Positions 35,101 through 44,307 of a stretch of DNA of 64,000 bases are shown in pieces. The notes beneath the pieces are model-generated. The model was given only the letters and a program-made list of their open reading frames with translations. It searched no databases and had not been told where the DNA came from. Each line of letters starts with the position of its first letter. Position 1 is the first letter of the stretch. The translations under genes were made by a program, and so were the position numbers. This stretch comes from Plumapathes pennacea (taxonomy: Eukaryota > Cnidaria > Anthozoa > Antipatharia > Myriopathidae), in assembly GCA_964036295.1 (NCBI GenBank), contig OZ038469.1, forward strand, positions 5,534,067 through 5,598,066, read 5' to 3'.

Positions 35101-35104
35101 CCAT
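21779..35104 (-). CDS. COPS3: COP9 signalosome complex subunit 3, 14 exons, 424 residues
   Basis: Exons on the minus strand: 35104-34932, 33524-33412, 32716-32667, 31579-31487, 31119-31045, 30519-30415, 29495-29406, 28652-28602, 28187-28086, 26134-26063, 25543-25457, 23616-23503, 22752-22672 and 21847-21779 (stop TGA). All introns are GT-AG and phases agree, giving 1,275 bases, close to the 423-residue human protein. Landmarks include '[18 protein letters not shown]', '[12 protein letters not shown]', '[10 protein letters not shown]', '[19 protein letters not shown]', '[18 protein letters not shown]', '[19 protein letters not shown]' and '[10 protein letters not shown]'. CSN3 is a scaffold subunit of the COP9 signalosome, which removes NEDD8 from cullins. 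The PCI region is about residues 200-370 and the acidic tail '[10 protein letters not shown]' is the last exon. Several donors are weak (GTCAGT after exons 6 and 11, GTTGGT after 8 and 10). It is head-to-head with the MAJIN-like gene. Confidence 0.95.
21974..22334. mobile_element. MITE of the 'gtccacacg' family (in COPS3 intron 13 and flank)
   Basis: Begins 'gccccgtccacacggatac' and ends 'ccggatacgtgtggacagag', an inverted pair. The interior is rich in 'cgttttcaaaagttt' words. A related copy is at about 60,190-60,420, ending 'tagacggggcc'. Confidence 0.55.
23197..23442. mobile_element. GGGCCCGG-family MITE, copy 1 (COPS3 intron 12)
   Basis: Terminal GGGCCC with 'ttcaaagcacgattaggcta' inside on the left and the inverted 'cgagccttgaataaccggg' on the right. 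The same ends occur at 27,833-27,952, 31,895-32,135 and 36,140-36,380. Confidence 0.65.
23712..23865. mobile_element. Probable MITE rich in 'gcaacttg'
   Basis: Starts 'aaggccatatcacacggtgc' and ends 'gcctcgtgtgacatagtg'. It carries 'gcaacttg/gcaattt' words like the elements at 45,500-45,757 and about 59,170-59,320. The ends are an imperfect inverted pair. Confidence 0.35.
24205..24256. repeat. C-tract followed by A-tract
   Basis: About sixteen C followed by a long A run, lying in sequence bounded by 'ttccggaata' words (24,106 and 24,400). Possibly part of another dispersed element. Confidence 0.7.
24647..25399. mobile_element. TTAA-flanked element with THAP-like coding remnant (COPS3 intron 11)
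   Basis: Both ends read inward AGGATAACTCCGACC and are flanked by TTAA (24,643-24,646 and 25,400-25,403), as for piggyBac-type elements. Inside, plus-strand frames give pieces in the order of a THAP zinc finger: '[20 protein letters not shown]' (about 24,911-24,970), '[10 protein letters not shown]', 'VVCSE' and '[11 protein letters not shown]' (to about 25,075). They lie in shifting frames. The THAP reading is tentative, but the element boundaries are clear. Confidence 0.6.
25893..26040. repeat. Dispersed repeat, second copy
   Basis: Same word order as 20,893-21,050 ('cgagcaaggt', 'aaaagccaagttct', 'cactcttgggagtg'); it ends just before COPS3 exon 10. Confidence 0.5.
26188..26466. mobile_element. 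TA-flanked foldback MITE, 279 bp (COPS3 intron 9)
   Basis: Both ends read inward CAGCCCTTTGCAAAAATTTT and continue for about 70 bases with few differences, through 'ctatatacaaatatc' and 'gtgcattgtgggaag'. Both flanks are TA (26,186-26,187 and 26,467-26,468). This fits a Tc1/mariner-type MITE. It is preceded by poly-A and (TA)n tracts. Confidence 0.8.
27085..27429. mobile_element. GAGCGGTTTTCGG-family MITE (COPS3 intron 9)
   Basis: The right end 'cagtcatccgaaaacggctc' followed by TA is the inverted terminus of this family, and the interior matches the 49,508-49,821 copy in reverse ('gtttagcaaaaccaaagcaatcacg', 'ttggttttacttt'). The left end is eroded. Long T runs lie at 27,246-27,290. Confidence 0.6.
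27699..27816. mobile_element. Harbinger-like MITE, copy 1 (COPS3 intron 9)
   Basis: Left 'ggcccgcttcaaacgtcgcg' with 'ccactgccgtgccgaactc', right the inverted 'gcacggtagtggcgcgacg'. It is the same family as the cleanly bounded copy at 41,341-41,460. Confidence 0.6.
27833..27952. mobile_element. GGGCCCGG-family MITE, copy 2 (COPS3 intron 9)
   Basis: A short palindromic copy: 'ctgggcccggttgttcaaag' on the left and 'ctttaaacaatcgggcccag' on the right. The middle carries 'ggatagcgctatcc' and 'tagtgctata'. Confidence 0.65.
28707..29210. mobile_element. GAGCGGTTTTCGG-family MITE with internal 57-bp tandem array (COPS3 intron 7)
   Basis: TA-flanked (28,705-28,706 and 29,211-29,212). The left end is 'gagacgcttttgcatgactg', the right end the inverted 'cagtcatccgaaaagcgctc'. 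The interior begins as in the 49,508 copy ('gtgattgctttggttttgcg' type). A 57-bp unit is repeated four times from about 28,860 to 29,087, with a diverged fifth. Because 57 is a multiple of three, several long frames stay open; these are not genes. Confidence 0.75.
28860..29087. repeat. Tandem array, 4 x 57 bp, each unit with CACGTG and ATTGG
   Basis: Units start 'ccagtggcgatgtcgtgttc', continue 'gcacgtgattttgctcgcc' and end 'tcattgattgg'. They are almost identical. Each holds one E-box core (CACGTG) and an inverted CCAAT core (ATTGG), about 30 bases apart. Confidence 0.85.
29554..29781. mobile_element. MITE with 'acccttcac.gtattgaatgc' ends, copy 1 (COPS3 intron 6)
   Basis: The left end 'accccttcacggtattgaat' and the right end 'catgcattcaaccccgtgaa' are inverted partners. 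The interior contains 'gagcaattttactat' and 'ccgagacttctcgcacgc', shared in order with 62,971-63,200. Confidence 0.7.
31403..31425. repeat. (GA)n microsatellite
   Basis: Uninterrupted GA dinucleotides in COPS3 intron 4. Confidence 0.8.
31895..32135. mobile_element. GGGCCCGG-family MITE, copy 3 (COPS3 intron 3)
   Basis: Left 'gggcccagtttttcaaagca', 'cgattaggctaatcctggat'; right 'tcgaaaaaccgggccc'. Nearly the full reverse of the copy at 36,140-36,380. Confidence 0.7.
32861..33017. mobile_element. MITE with 'gctcgacattaa' ends (COPS3 intron 2)
   Basis: Left 'gctcgacattaacggttg', right the inverted 'aaccttaatgtcgagc'. The interior has 'gcttgcccggggcaaccaaa' and 'ggccgggcaactag'. Confidence 0.6.
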
Positions 35105-35242
35105 CTTGTCGTTTTCCTTAATCTCGGCTCCAGGGTCACTCGAGCAAAAAATACACGAAAGAGTCTGGGGCGAGATTAAGTGCAAAATATACGCAAAATG
35201 GCGGTGGTTTTTAGCTGAACTCGTATAGCATCGTCCTTCATA
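35105..35242. promoter_or_regulatory. Bidirectional promoter between COPS3 and MAJIN-like gene
   Basis: Only 138 bases separate the two start codons, which face away from each other. No TATA box is placed suitably. 'AAAATGGCGG' (about 35,197-35,206) resembles a YY1-type element found near metazoan housekeeping starts. The compact spacing implies one shared core promoter and overlapping 5' untranslated regions. Confidence 0.6.
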
Positions 35243-38200
35243 ATGCCCTTACAGGCTTTTGAGTTTTCTCAAAAAGCAGACATTCGCCTTGTAGTTTATG
35301 GAGATACAGTGTTCAAGATAAAGCTGAGCTGTAGACAGTCTGCGAACAGGTAATTAGTACAGCTTCTGTACCATCATATCGATCTCATGAAACAGAGTTT
35401 TTAAAAGTGTTCTAGTGGATCATGTAGTTTTTGGCATACAGTAGAATCCAGCACTATCTTGAACTCCCCGCTATATCGAACAGAATCCGATTTCCCTTGG
35501 AAATGAACTTGGTAGAAATTCCCCTTGGTAGAATCTCGATCCCCCGTTATTTACAGATGTACAGTTTACGAACAAGACATCTTAGCTCCACTGAAAAACC
35601 TTTATGATAATTCAACGGGATTTAATAATTTTACCACGGGGTAGGTCGTTGTGACATTATGAAGTTAATATAGAGTTTTTGGTTGTATTTTACTCACGTT
35701 GAACAACTATACAATCCAAAATGTTATGAATTAAATTATGTTGTATACGATTATAGTAAAACTAAATTTTAATTATTCAACTTGGCACAAAATTGTCACG
35801 TTCAATTCAAATATTCAGCAATTAAACAAAGTGTATGTGAAAGATAAAGTGTGGTGAGTCGATCATTGTACAGAAGTGCTAAATACTTACAGGTGATCTA
35901 AAGCTGCTCACTTTATTTGTCATGTCCTTGAACTGGGGTAGTTGACAGTGTCCCTGTTAATTATGCATGTTCCAGTCAGGCCTCAGTCAGGTTTTGAGCA
36001 ACGAAAATGTCTTGTCTACATTAGGCTATAAACAAACTACTTTGTAGGCTCTTTATTAGATTGCAAGGGTTCAATATCATTTCACAGTCTCGAAACAAAT
36101 GTTGTACTAACATGATGCAAATCTGAATAGTTCGGTTCTGGGCCCGGTTTTTCAAAAGCCGATTAAGCTAATCCAGGATTAACGAAATTCTTCCTGACGA
36201 CCTCTCTGCCGATAAAATGCAGGGTTTTGTTCAAATATGGATTAAAAAGCTTGTTTTAGCTGAAAACGTATCAAGGAAATTGTTGCAGGACAAAACCTTC
36301 ACATTTTCAGGCTTATAAATGACAAGAAAGTTTACACCTAATCCAAGATTAGCCTAATCGTGCTTTGAAAAACCGGGCCCTGACTCTTAAAGTGACTCAA
36401 CTGTTGTGAGGTAGATATGTAATCTATATTTAAATCCTTGTGGGCATAGTGCTATTAGATAATACGGTATGTCATTTTTCTGTAGAATTCAATATACTTG
36501 TTGTAAAATAAGGCTTCATCTATCCCTTTTTTTTCATTTGTGCAGGACCAGTTTAAGTCTGATGTACAAAGACAAGAAAAATCATGCAGATCTGGAGGTA
36601 CCACATTGTATGATTGCAATAGTTATTATTCTTCTGTTCTTAAAATATTTTACTTGTATTAACTAACTGATGCTTCCGTTTGCCTGAGAGTTTCAAGGCT
36701 CCTTTGTTTGTTTTCTAAATCAACTGCAGATATTTGTGGAGTTCATTATTTTTGTGTATGTCACATACTGGGGGAGGGGGGTACTCTTCAAAATTTTGGG
36801 TGGGGTGTGCCACCCGGGACTGAAAACCCTAACCCTATTTCAGACCAAAATTTGTGATTTTTGGCCCTATTTCAGACTGTATATTGCAATTGTTGACCAT
36901 TTTTAGACCAAAACTTGTGATTTTTGACCCTTTTAGACCAAATATCAAAATCTCCAACCCTATTCCAGACTAAAGGCTCAAAATCAATACCCTATTTCAG
37001 ACTAAAATGCTGAAAATGATACCCTTTGGGGCGGCACATCTCTATATGGCTCATACATGGGAGTACCCCCCCCCCCCCCCCCACATCCCCCCTCCTCCTT
37101 GGGGTCACATACATTGTCTGGAAATCAACCTGTCAAGTTGAAAATCAGCTGGTGCAACAGAAACTGAATATTAATGCATTCATTTGATTTTTTGTGCGTT
37201 TAAAGTTGATAATTTTCAAGGAAGAAGCAATTTCATTACCCTTACTGCACAAAGAATGCAGAGTGCAAGGTGTAGGCTCCACTCTCCCGGGGAAGGGGAT
37301 GAGAAGGGGTCCATTCCGAGCATGAATATGAATGCGAGGAGGGGGAATGGGGAGAAGGAGTGCTCAGACCAGACACCCTCCCCTCCCCTTCCCACAGAGG
37401 GCTGCTATCTATGCATGTTATGGTCTACTAGCCCACTATGCCAAGAAATGTACCCTGTTAAATTCTGCTAGCCCTGGGTATTGGGCTGGTTTATACTTAA
37501 GTGCATTATTTGTACTTAATTTACAGAGAGTTATAAGTGCTGTTCTCCTCTCACAAGAAGAGCTCCAACCCATTGCAACCAGCAGCTTTGTGGTGTACCC
37601 TTGTATCCTTTTCACAGTAAAGTTTGCTTACTACACACATGCGTAAGTCATGTGTAGTAAATAGTGTAGACTGAGAAACGTCCTGTTCAAACATGGCTGG
37701 AACACCATCAATGATCTATTACTCACTCACTTGTGCCATATTTACACCTGTATTAAGTGGAAAGTTGGCAGAGTCGCAAAAAATCCTACACCTCGCCTAT
37801 TAAGGCCCGAGAAAACGAACGCAACATGTTGGCACAACATCGCCCAACACTGAATGCTTCATGCGACGGTAAGAACAGCAATTGCGATGCATTTTCGCGT
37901 TTTTCATCGTCTATTTTCATCAGACTCATAATTGCGGACTCGAACAACACCGTACGGTTTCACAAATAATTTTTGGGTCACACTTTTGGGCGATGTTGTG
38001 CCGACATGTTGCGTTTGTTTGCCCAGGCCTTTAAGCAGAATTACGGACACCCTTCGTAGTAAATTTGCGGTTGTGCTCACCTGTATTAAACGGACAACTC
38101 GAAAGAAAAGCGCACGACATAAGATTGCATTTCCCCTGGATTTGAAATTCTGGCCTGCTCGCACAAATACAGTAGCTTTAATCCTAACCGGTGGGAAGTT

Positions 38201-41200
38201 GAGCTCGAGGACATACTATAGATGATATACCGGGGTAAATTGCCGAAGTTTTGTAACGCGATTATGTGATATGATATAGGGCCAAAGCTTATAAAAGCCA
38301 AGCATTTTAATGCTTAAAAGTCCATCACGGAGGCAAGGCAACCGGAAATATTTCACAACTAGCAAGAGCTTCCGTTAACAGTTGGCAAGGCAAATGATTT
38401 TCTGAGAGAAAGCTCTTACTTGACAAGAGCGACAAGCATGCATATATCTTATACTTCGTTCACACCATTGCTTAAACCTGTTCAAAAAGTGTTTAATAAA
38501 AATTATTTAGTTTGGCCGTTCGCAATGCACGCACGGCAAAACTAAACTGGTTTAAAACCCGTCCAACTAAACAACCTGTGCGAGATGGTGAAAAATGTTG
38601 TGTAATTAACACAAAATCAAGACAGGTTGTAGAAAACGCAGTCTAGTAAACTTGGTTTAATTAAACAGGTTTAGTTGGTGTGAATAGGGTATTAGTTGAT
38701 TATTTTTTATATGAATTGTAAAAATGTTCGTTTTGTTACATCTCCAGAGGTCGGACGTTATTGTATGGCTAATTAAATAAAAAAAAAACAAAAACCAAAC
38801 AAAAAAAAAAAAGCAGATGTTTAACCACACCCAAATTGAATCTTTAGCTGGCCTACAGATGGATACTTCTCAGTTCACCAAGTTAAGTTTAGCTGTATAC
38901 ACAATGACGGTTTATCAGCATGATATAAGTCTATTTGAATACTTACTGGATAAAACAATAATACTGCAACATAGAAAAAAGAGTACTTAAAATATCACAA
39001 AGTCATGCATTGATAAATCCCAGCTGTTATCATTCCATCAATAATAGAAAATATAGAGTCAAGTTAATCTACAAACTAGGCACACTCACGTTGGTTTATC
39101 CTTGACTTGAGTCATTGAATAATAGACAGGAAAATATGGCCGACTGCTGACGAGCTAGCTTTTTATCAGGATGGAGAAAGACTAAAGGCCAACCAATATT
39201 CGTACACATTTTTCGTCGAAGAAAGAAGCACTGACCAGAAGCCTGTGGAAGGAAAAAGAGGTTCAGACAAGGGTAGGTTGCTTGTACGCTTCTGGTTCGG
39301 GTATAGCTCAAGGCATGATAAATCACCACCACCACCACCACAACCACCACAATTATTATTGGCTATTTCGTTGGCCAAGAAATTAAGAGAAAGGACCCAC
39401 AACAAGGAGCATGCGCGGTCGTGAACACTGGTTGACTTTAGACAACAATCAGACGGTCAAATAATAAGATGAGGTTCAGGCTGATATACATTTTAACTTG
39501 AAATAAACAATAACAATAAGCGAGCTAAGTTTTTGAAATGTTCTCAAAGCAAATTTTACGATATATCTCGTAGAAAAAAAATGTATTCGCATTACTTATG
39601 CTGAACAAGGAACAAGTGTATTTGACACTTTTGGTCGAAAGTTGAGAAAATGAAATATGGCTTCATAGCTGCGCTATGTTGATCCGTTTGCCAATTCACA
39701 CCTTTTTTTTTTTTTTTTTTTTTTTTTCATTTTTTTTTTTTTTGCCTATTTCTCGTTATTGTGCAGATGGAAAGTCTCGACCAGATGAAGAAAGAGAAAT
39801 GTGCGAAACAGATCAGGTAATCTGTCTATATATTCTTCGTAATATTAATCTATCCCCTGTATCTCTCAGTGCATGTCTATATATCTATATGCGTCTGTTT
39901 TCAGTTTCTTCAATGATGAAAGGTGGTGGTGAAGATACTAAATGTTGCTATAAAAACGGATTGATAAAGTCATGATTGTAGTTGTATGCTTTGTGTTACA
40001 GCCGTTGTTATCGGCTTTTGTTTTCTTTTGCTCGTATTCTGTTTAGTGTCCAGGCCCGTTCCTGTTTTGTTATGATCGTCAGCAAAGAATTCGCAATATT
40101 TTCGTAAGCACAATTTATTAGTTTGGCTCTCAGATTTTCATCTATTTTTCCATAGTCGCCTTAGTCTATTTTGCTATTTTTGCCATCCTCACGGATTTGT
40201 GTATTAAGTATTTTGCTATTCAGTCGACGATTCTTCTTGTTTTGGTTTCGTATTTCGCGTTATTTGTTAGTATTTCTTCTGGTATTTCGTCGCTTTTTGA
40301 GCTACGCTGGATATATGAAGCGGTAAACCAGAAAACACAGTTTCAGTGTGGTTCTCGACAAGCGCGTTGACACTCGACGCCTCAACACAGTCAGTTACCA
40401 GAGAGGTCGTCATAGTTTGTGATGTCCGTTACCCAAGCACGAATCCAGTAAAGCAATGTGAAGCAGATACTTCCACCCTTTGTACTATGTTGTACTTTGT
40501 ACTTTGTACTGTGTTGCTGTATTGAAGGCACTCGTTTTCTTTTATTACACAGAGTATTGATCTCGTTTCTCATACACAACAAATCAACGAGAAGTCTCAG
40601 AGCTCTGGCGACATAACTTCACTCCGGCCGTCTAAAGAAGAAGTAAGCCCAGATATGATGAACGCTGACACACCCGGCCAGGGTACTGAGGCGAGCCAGC
40701 AAAGTGAACAGGCTCTGACGTCACCTCACGCATGCGCATCGTTCAAGAGAGCGCGATCTGAGCCGCAGTCGACAAGAAGAATGGTAAAGGTGTGGTTTAC
40801 TGTAACACTGTAGTTCTCCTGGTCAAAGTAATCACTACTCACATAACAAAAAGGCAAAACAATAACAAAACGAAAACGGTTCATCGACACGAAAAAACGA
40901 AACAATGCAAAACAAGAGTAAATCAAAAAGAAACGGTGCCAACAGCACTCATGCTTTTAATGTAAAAAGGCAAAAAGAGTAAAGCACGCAGGAATGTGAT
41001 GTAATGACATCAGGTAGCTTAATATTTGGGTCATTTTGATATCGATCTACTCCTATATAGCATTTCAATAACACGGATTGAAGGTTTGATTTTAAGATGA
41101 TAACACTAGCTGTACTATGTCGTATGTAAGTTGTAAATCTGTGACAAAGCTGGAATTTAACATCGGCAAGCAATTAGTTTCGGATCGTTGTTTTGTGTTC

Positions 41201-42806
41201 AGTGCAGTGTCTAATTCACTTGTATATGCAGCAGTCTGATGGCAGAAGAAAGCGGAGGAGGCATTCAGGTTTGTTCCACTTTTGTCTCTTGATTATCGTT
41301 GCCTGCGACTTGTTGTCCGGTGTGGCTTTGTGTAGACTAAGGCCCGTTTCAAATGTCGCGCCACTGCCCTGCCGAACTCGATGCAAATTAGCTCAAACAA
41401 TGGTATTTGCACTTTTGCATTGAGTACGGCACGGCAATGGCGCGACGTTTGAAACGGGCCTAACACGTATACTTTACCATACGTTGCACATGCAGTGTTT
41501 CTTGCCATCTATCAAGTGGAAAAGTAGTTAATTTGGTGGTCGGAAAATCTTCTTTCTCGATTGCAGTGTCGGAATATGGTCAGAAAAACAGACACGATAT
41601 TGAGGAGCAGGATTTGAGAGAGTTCTTGCGCTTCCAACAACTAGCGAGCCCCGAGCACATGTCTGCACAAGGTAAGGCCGCTTCACGTCGCGTCGTATAT
41701 TTTGTTTGACGCCATGCATACGTAAAGTTGTCTTGTCGGTCTACATAATACTATTGATAGACTTGTTTAGCCTCCGTACCAGCACTGAAACTTTTTTGCA
41801 TCCAGGATTATTAAGCGTTAAAAATTAAACTTTTTCAAGGGAGGGGGCGGATAATTGGAGATTCCTGAGAAGCTTTGCAAGTCCGTAGTTCACTAAATCT
41901 AGCCCCACCCGTTTGGAATCCCCGTATACCCACAACTGCGAGTGACCCATGATGGGGCAACCAACCTGACACTGACTTCTCTGCTCCATTTTACTTTGCG
42001 CTACCAAAGTTGAGGGGAGGGAGTGGGGGGATGGGGGGAGGCTTAGTCCTTACATCCTCGGAAAGCCAGGGGCAGATGTGGGGCGGCGGGCAAAAAGCAG
42101 CATGGGGGATAAAGGGGAAAGGAAGTAAACGAGCTCCACGATCTGTCCCTGGGTCTCAGAGGATGGTAGCGTTTTGAGACTGCTTCGAAATAAAAGCAGC
42201 CTGAATAAAACACATAAATTACTTGTTCGAAATATTTGGAATATTACTCCTATTATTCTGCTTCAGGAGGCTGAATAGCCATAACAATCCGGAATAATGA
42301 CATGAGAGCTTCATGAAAACAAAGATGGCAGCGTTTTCGGACGCGAATGAAGACTTATTTTTAGTCGAGCTAGAGAAAAAGAAGGAAATTTCTTGAGGCA
42401 GACGATGCTCTGTTCCTACGCTAATTGCAAAGTTTAAGGAACACGTACGATGCCTTTTTATTCCGGATGTGCAAGCTCGTCAGAACAACCGTTCGTTTTG
42501 GATACGAGAATCTATCTATTCCGGAATAGTCCCAAACCGAACGCTCCCTTATCCTGCTCCACAGCAGCGCAATCCATAGGGTTCAGTTAACCTTTATGTG
42601 GCCTCTCTTTTCAATTAGTGTCAGATGTGTCCTCCACAGGCCTGGTGCGAGCCTTCAAGTAAGTTCACAACACCATGTGCAAATTACTGTACGGAATTGT
42701 TCCCGTGTGCTGGTTTGCTTCAATATATAAATTACTGAATGCCTGTACTTGTTGCATTCTCAGGACCCTCGTCACACCAATCAAGAAATTGTTTGGTCAG
42801 GATTGA
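35243..42806 (+). CDS. MAJIN: MAJIN-like meiotic telomere attachment protein, 10 exons, 263 residues
   Basis: Exons: 35243-35349, 36546-36597, 37527-37602, 38859-38909, 39767-39816, 40553-40783, 41232-41268, 41568-41672, 42619-42658 and 42764-42806 (TGA). All are GT-AG and in phase, 792 bases. The N-terminus 'MPLQAFEFSQKADIR...GDTVFKIKL' and exon 3 'EELQPIATSSFVVYP' followed by 'QVKF' align by eye with vertebrate MAJIN ('NLQPFATEHFIVFP', 'VYKFKI'). MAJIN binds TERB2 and DNA and anchors meiotic telomeres to the inner nuclear membrane. Residues about 113-200 are polar and low-complexity, with a basic cluster 'GRRKRRRHS' that could bind DNA or act as a nuclear signal. The end 'GLVRAFKTLVTPIKKLFG' is amphipathic, with no transmembrane helix in this model. 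Exon 7 has a tandem acceptor (CAGCAG). Homology is from memory; exons 4 and 5 are the least certain. Confidence 0.6.
36140..36380. mobile_element. GGGCCCGG-family MITE, copy 4 (MAJIN-like intron 1)
   Basis: Left 'gggcccggtttttcaaaagc', right 'cgtgctttgaaaaaccgggc'. Opposite orientation to copy 3, with which it shares the whole interior ('ttataaatgacaagaaagtt'). Confidence 0.7.
36765..37110. repeat. Degenerate tandem repeat bounded by inverted G/C-rich ends
   Basis: A unit like 'ccctatttcagaccaaaat' followed by 'ttgtgatttttg' recurs about six times with drift. The block is bounded by 'gggggaggggggtactc' on the left and 'gggagtacccccccccccc' on the right, an inverted pair, so the array may sit inside a MITE. 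Confidence 0.6.
37804..38030. mobile_element. TTAA-flanked MITE, 227 bp (MAJIN-like intron 3)
   Basis: Flanked by TTAA on both sides (37,800-37,803 and 38,031-38,034). Arms of about 45 bases carry 'acgcaacatgttggcacaac' on the left and the inverted 'ttgtgccgacatgttgcgtt' on the right. PiggyBac-type by target site. Confidence 0.7.
38455..38695. mobile_element. MITE with 'cacacca.tgctTAAACCTGTT' type ends
   Basis: Left 'cgttcacaccattgcttaaa' then 'cctgttcaaa'; right the inverted 'ttaaacaggtttagttggtg' then 'tgaatag'. Imperfect arms; it lies in intron 3 of the MAJIN-like gene. Confidence 0.45.
41341..41460. mobile_element. Harbinger-like MITE, 120 bp, TAA duplication (MAJIN-like intron 7)
   Basis: Arms 'ggcccgtttcaaatgtcgcg' and 'cgcgacgtttgaaacgggcc' enclose 'ccactgcc.tgccgaactc'-type inner arms. 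Both flanks are TAA (41,338-41,340 and 41,461-41,463), the target size of PIF/Harbinger elements. Confidence 0.75.
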
Positions 42807-44307
42807 GTCTCCTTTCATTTTAACCGCTTTTCAAGGTTTAGATTGTTAACTATATTTATGAAATAGTGTTCTAAGTACCGGTAACATATTACTATACAGT
42901 GACGCTTGTTGTAACTTGCGAAATTGCAAAGAGTTGATATTTGTAAACTATTTAGAAACTACTTCAAGTACTTCGACTAACTTAAATATTGAAATTATTG
43001 TAAAGTAACGCCTATTGCAACTTTGTTTTTCTTATTGAAGCTTGTTGTTATACTGCAAACTATTTATAAACTAGTATTTTGAGTCACATATTTCTATTTA
43101 CTATTATTGTAACTTGCTAAGTTGCGAGTAATTGATATTTTTGTTACAGCTCATACAATAAAAACCACTTGGGAATGAGTCATGTTGCTCTTCAGTAAAT
43201 AAATGAGGACATTGATTGAATGGTGAACAGTGCTCGATCAGTTCCCGCACTTCCCAGAATAATATGGACGCGCTTGGAGATATAAAAAATAATATCTTCT
43301 CGTGCTCATCTCGATATCTCAGTTATCGAAATGAACACTCGAAGAATAATTTTATATCTCCGCCCATGTGTTATTCTTTAATTAATTGATAGAAGACAAT
43401 ACATTAGATTTAGTAGAATTTAAACTGGCTGAAATCAATGCGCGAGAAACCCATAAACGGAACCATCACCACCTCTAAGCCAAAATTGGAAATAAGCGCC
43501 GCCCCCCCCCCCCCCCCTCCCATGTGTAATATTTGTTGTTTTTAAACAAATGTCTAATTCACACCATCGCCAAAATTGAAATCGACGTTACATGAGTTTA
43601 AATGTGCCGTTATTAGAACTATACAAACGGCGTTGTACATTAATACTACAGCATGGTTGTAACTGTTAGCGATTTCCGCTTCATACCTCCCGTTGATATT
43701 TCTCAATCAGTTAATAGGTTTTCGCTAATTAAGAAAAAGGTTTGTTGTTTTCGTGATCGCGTCGTGTCCACTACATTGAACGAAATTACCTATTACCTAG
43801 GATCCTATTCAAATCAGTCTCGTACTGCCCGGAAACGTTGGTACGTATCTCCCAAATCGTTCATTACCATTTGTTCCGAGTCACTGATCCTCTTTTCCTC
43901 TTATTTGGCATTTTCGTGATTATATTGTGTTGAGCAATAATGTAATCATTTTCAGTTGACCATTCTTCGACCCAAGAAATAAACCCGAACGTGACAAATC
44001 AGCGGGTCATTTTCATATCTTCGATGGTCGTTGGTGTGTATAGAAGCAAGTCTTCACCTGACAGATCTAACGTGCACTATACTGGTCCTCACTAGCGCAT
44101 AAGCAAGCATAAGCATAAAAATAAAAGAAAGACAGTGGCGACATAAGCATAAGGATTAAACGCGTGTTCCTTATGCTTATGCCGCCACGTGACTGTCGCT
44201 CTATTGTGCTTATGCTTACCCCCCTCGAACAAGCGAACGCCTTATCCCAAATTTGAAATATGCGCCTCGGGCGCTTAGTCGAATATTTACGGTACCTGCC
44301 AGTTGTT
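42807..44307. other. Intergenic with MITE remnants
   Basis: No exon is seen. Bases 43,180-43,385 resemble 50,675-50,760 in part ('gtgaacagtgctcg.tcagtt'). A C-run lies at 43,503-43,517. Bases 44,090-44,215 are an inverted pair built on 'cataagcataag' and 'cttatgcttatg' with 'cactgg'-like edges, probably a hAT-type MITE. Confidence 0.45.

Noticed and set aside
37186-37261. Exon candidate ('VDNFQGRSNFITL') for the MAJIN-like gene
   Set aside because: Its acceptor gives the wrong phase after exon 2, while joining exon 2 directly to 37,527 is in phase and matches MAJIN.
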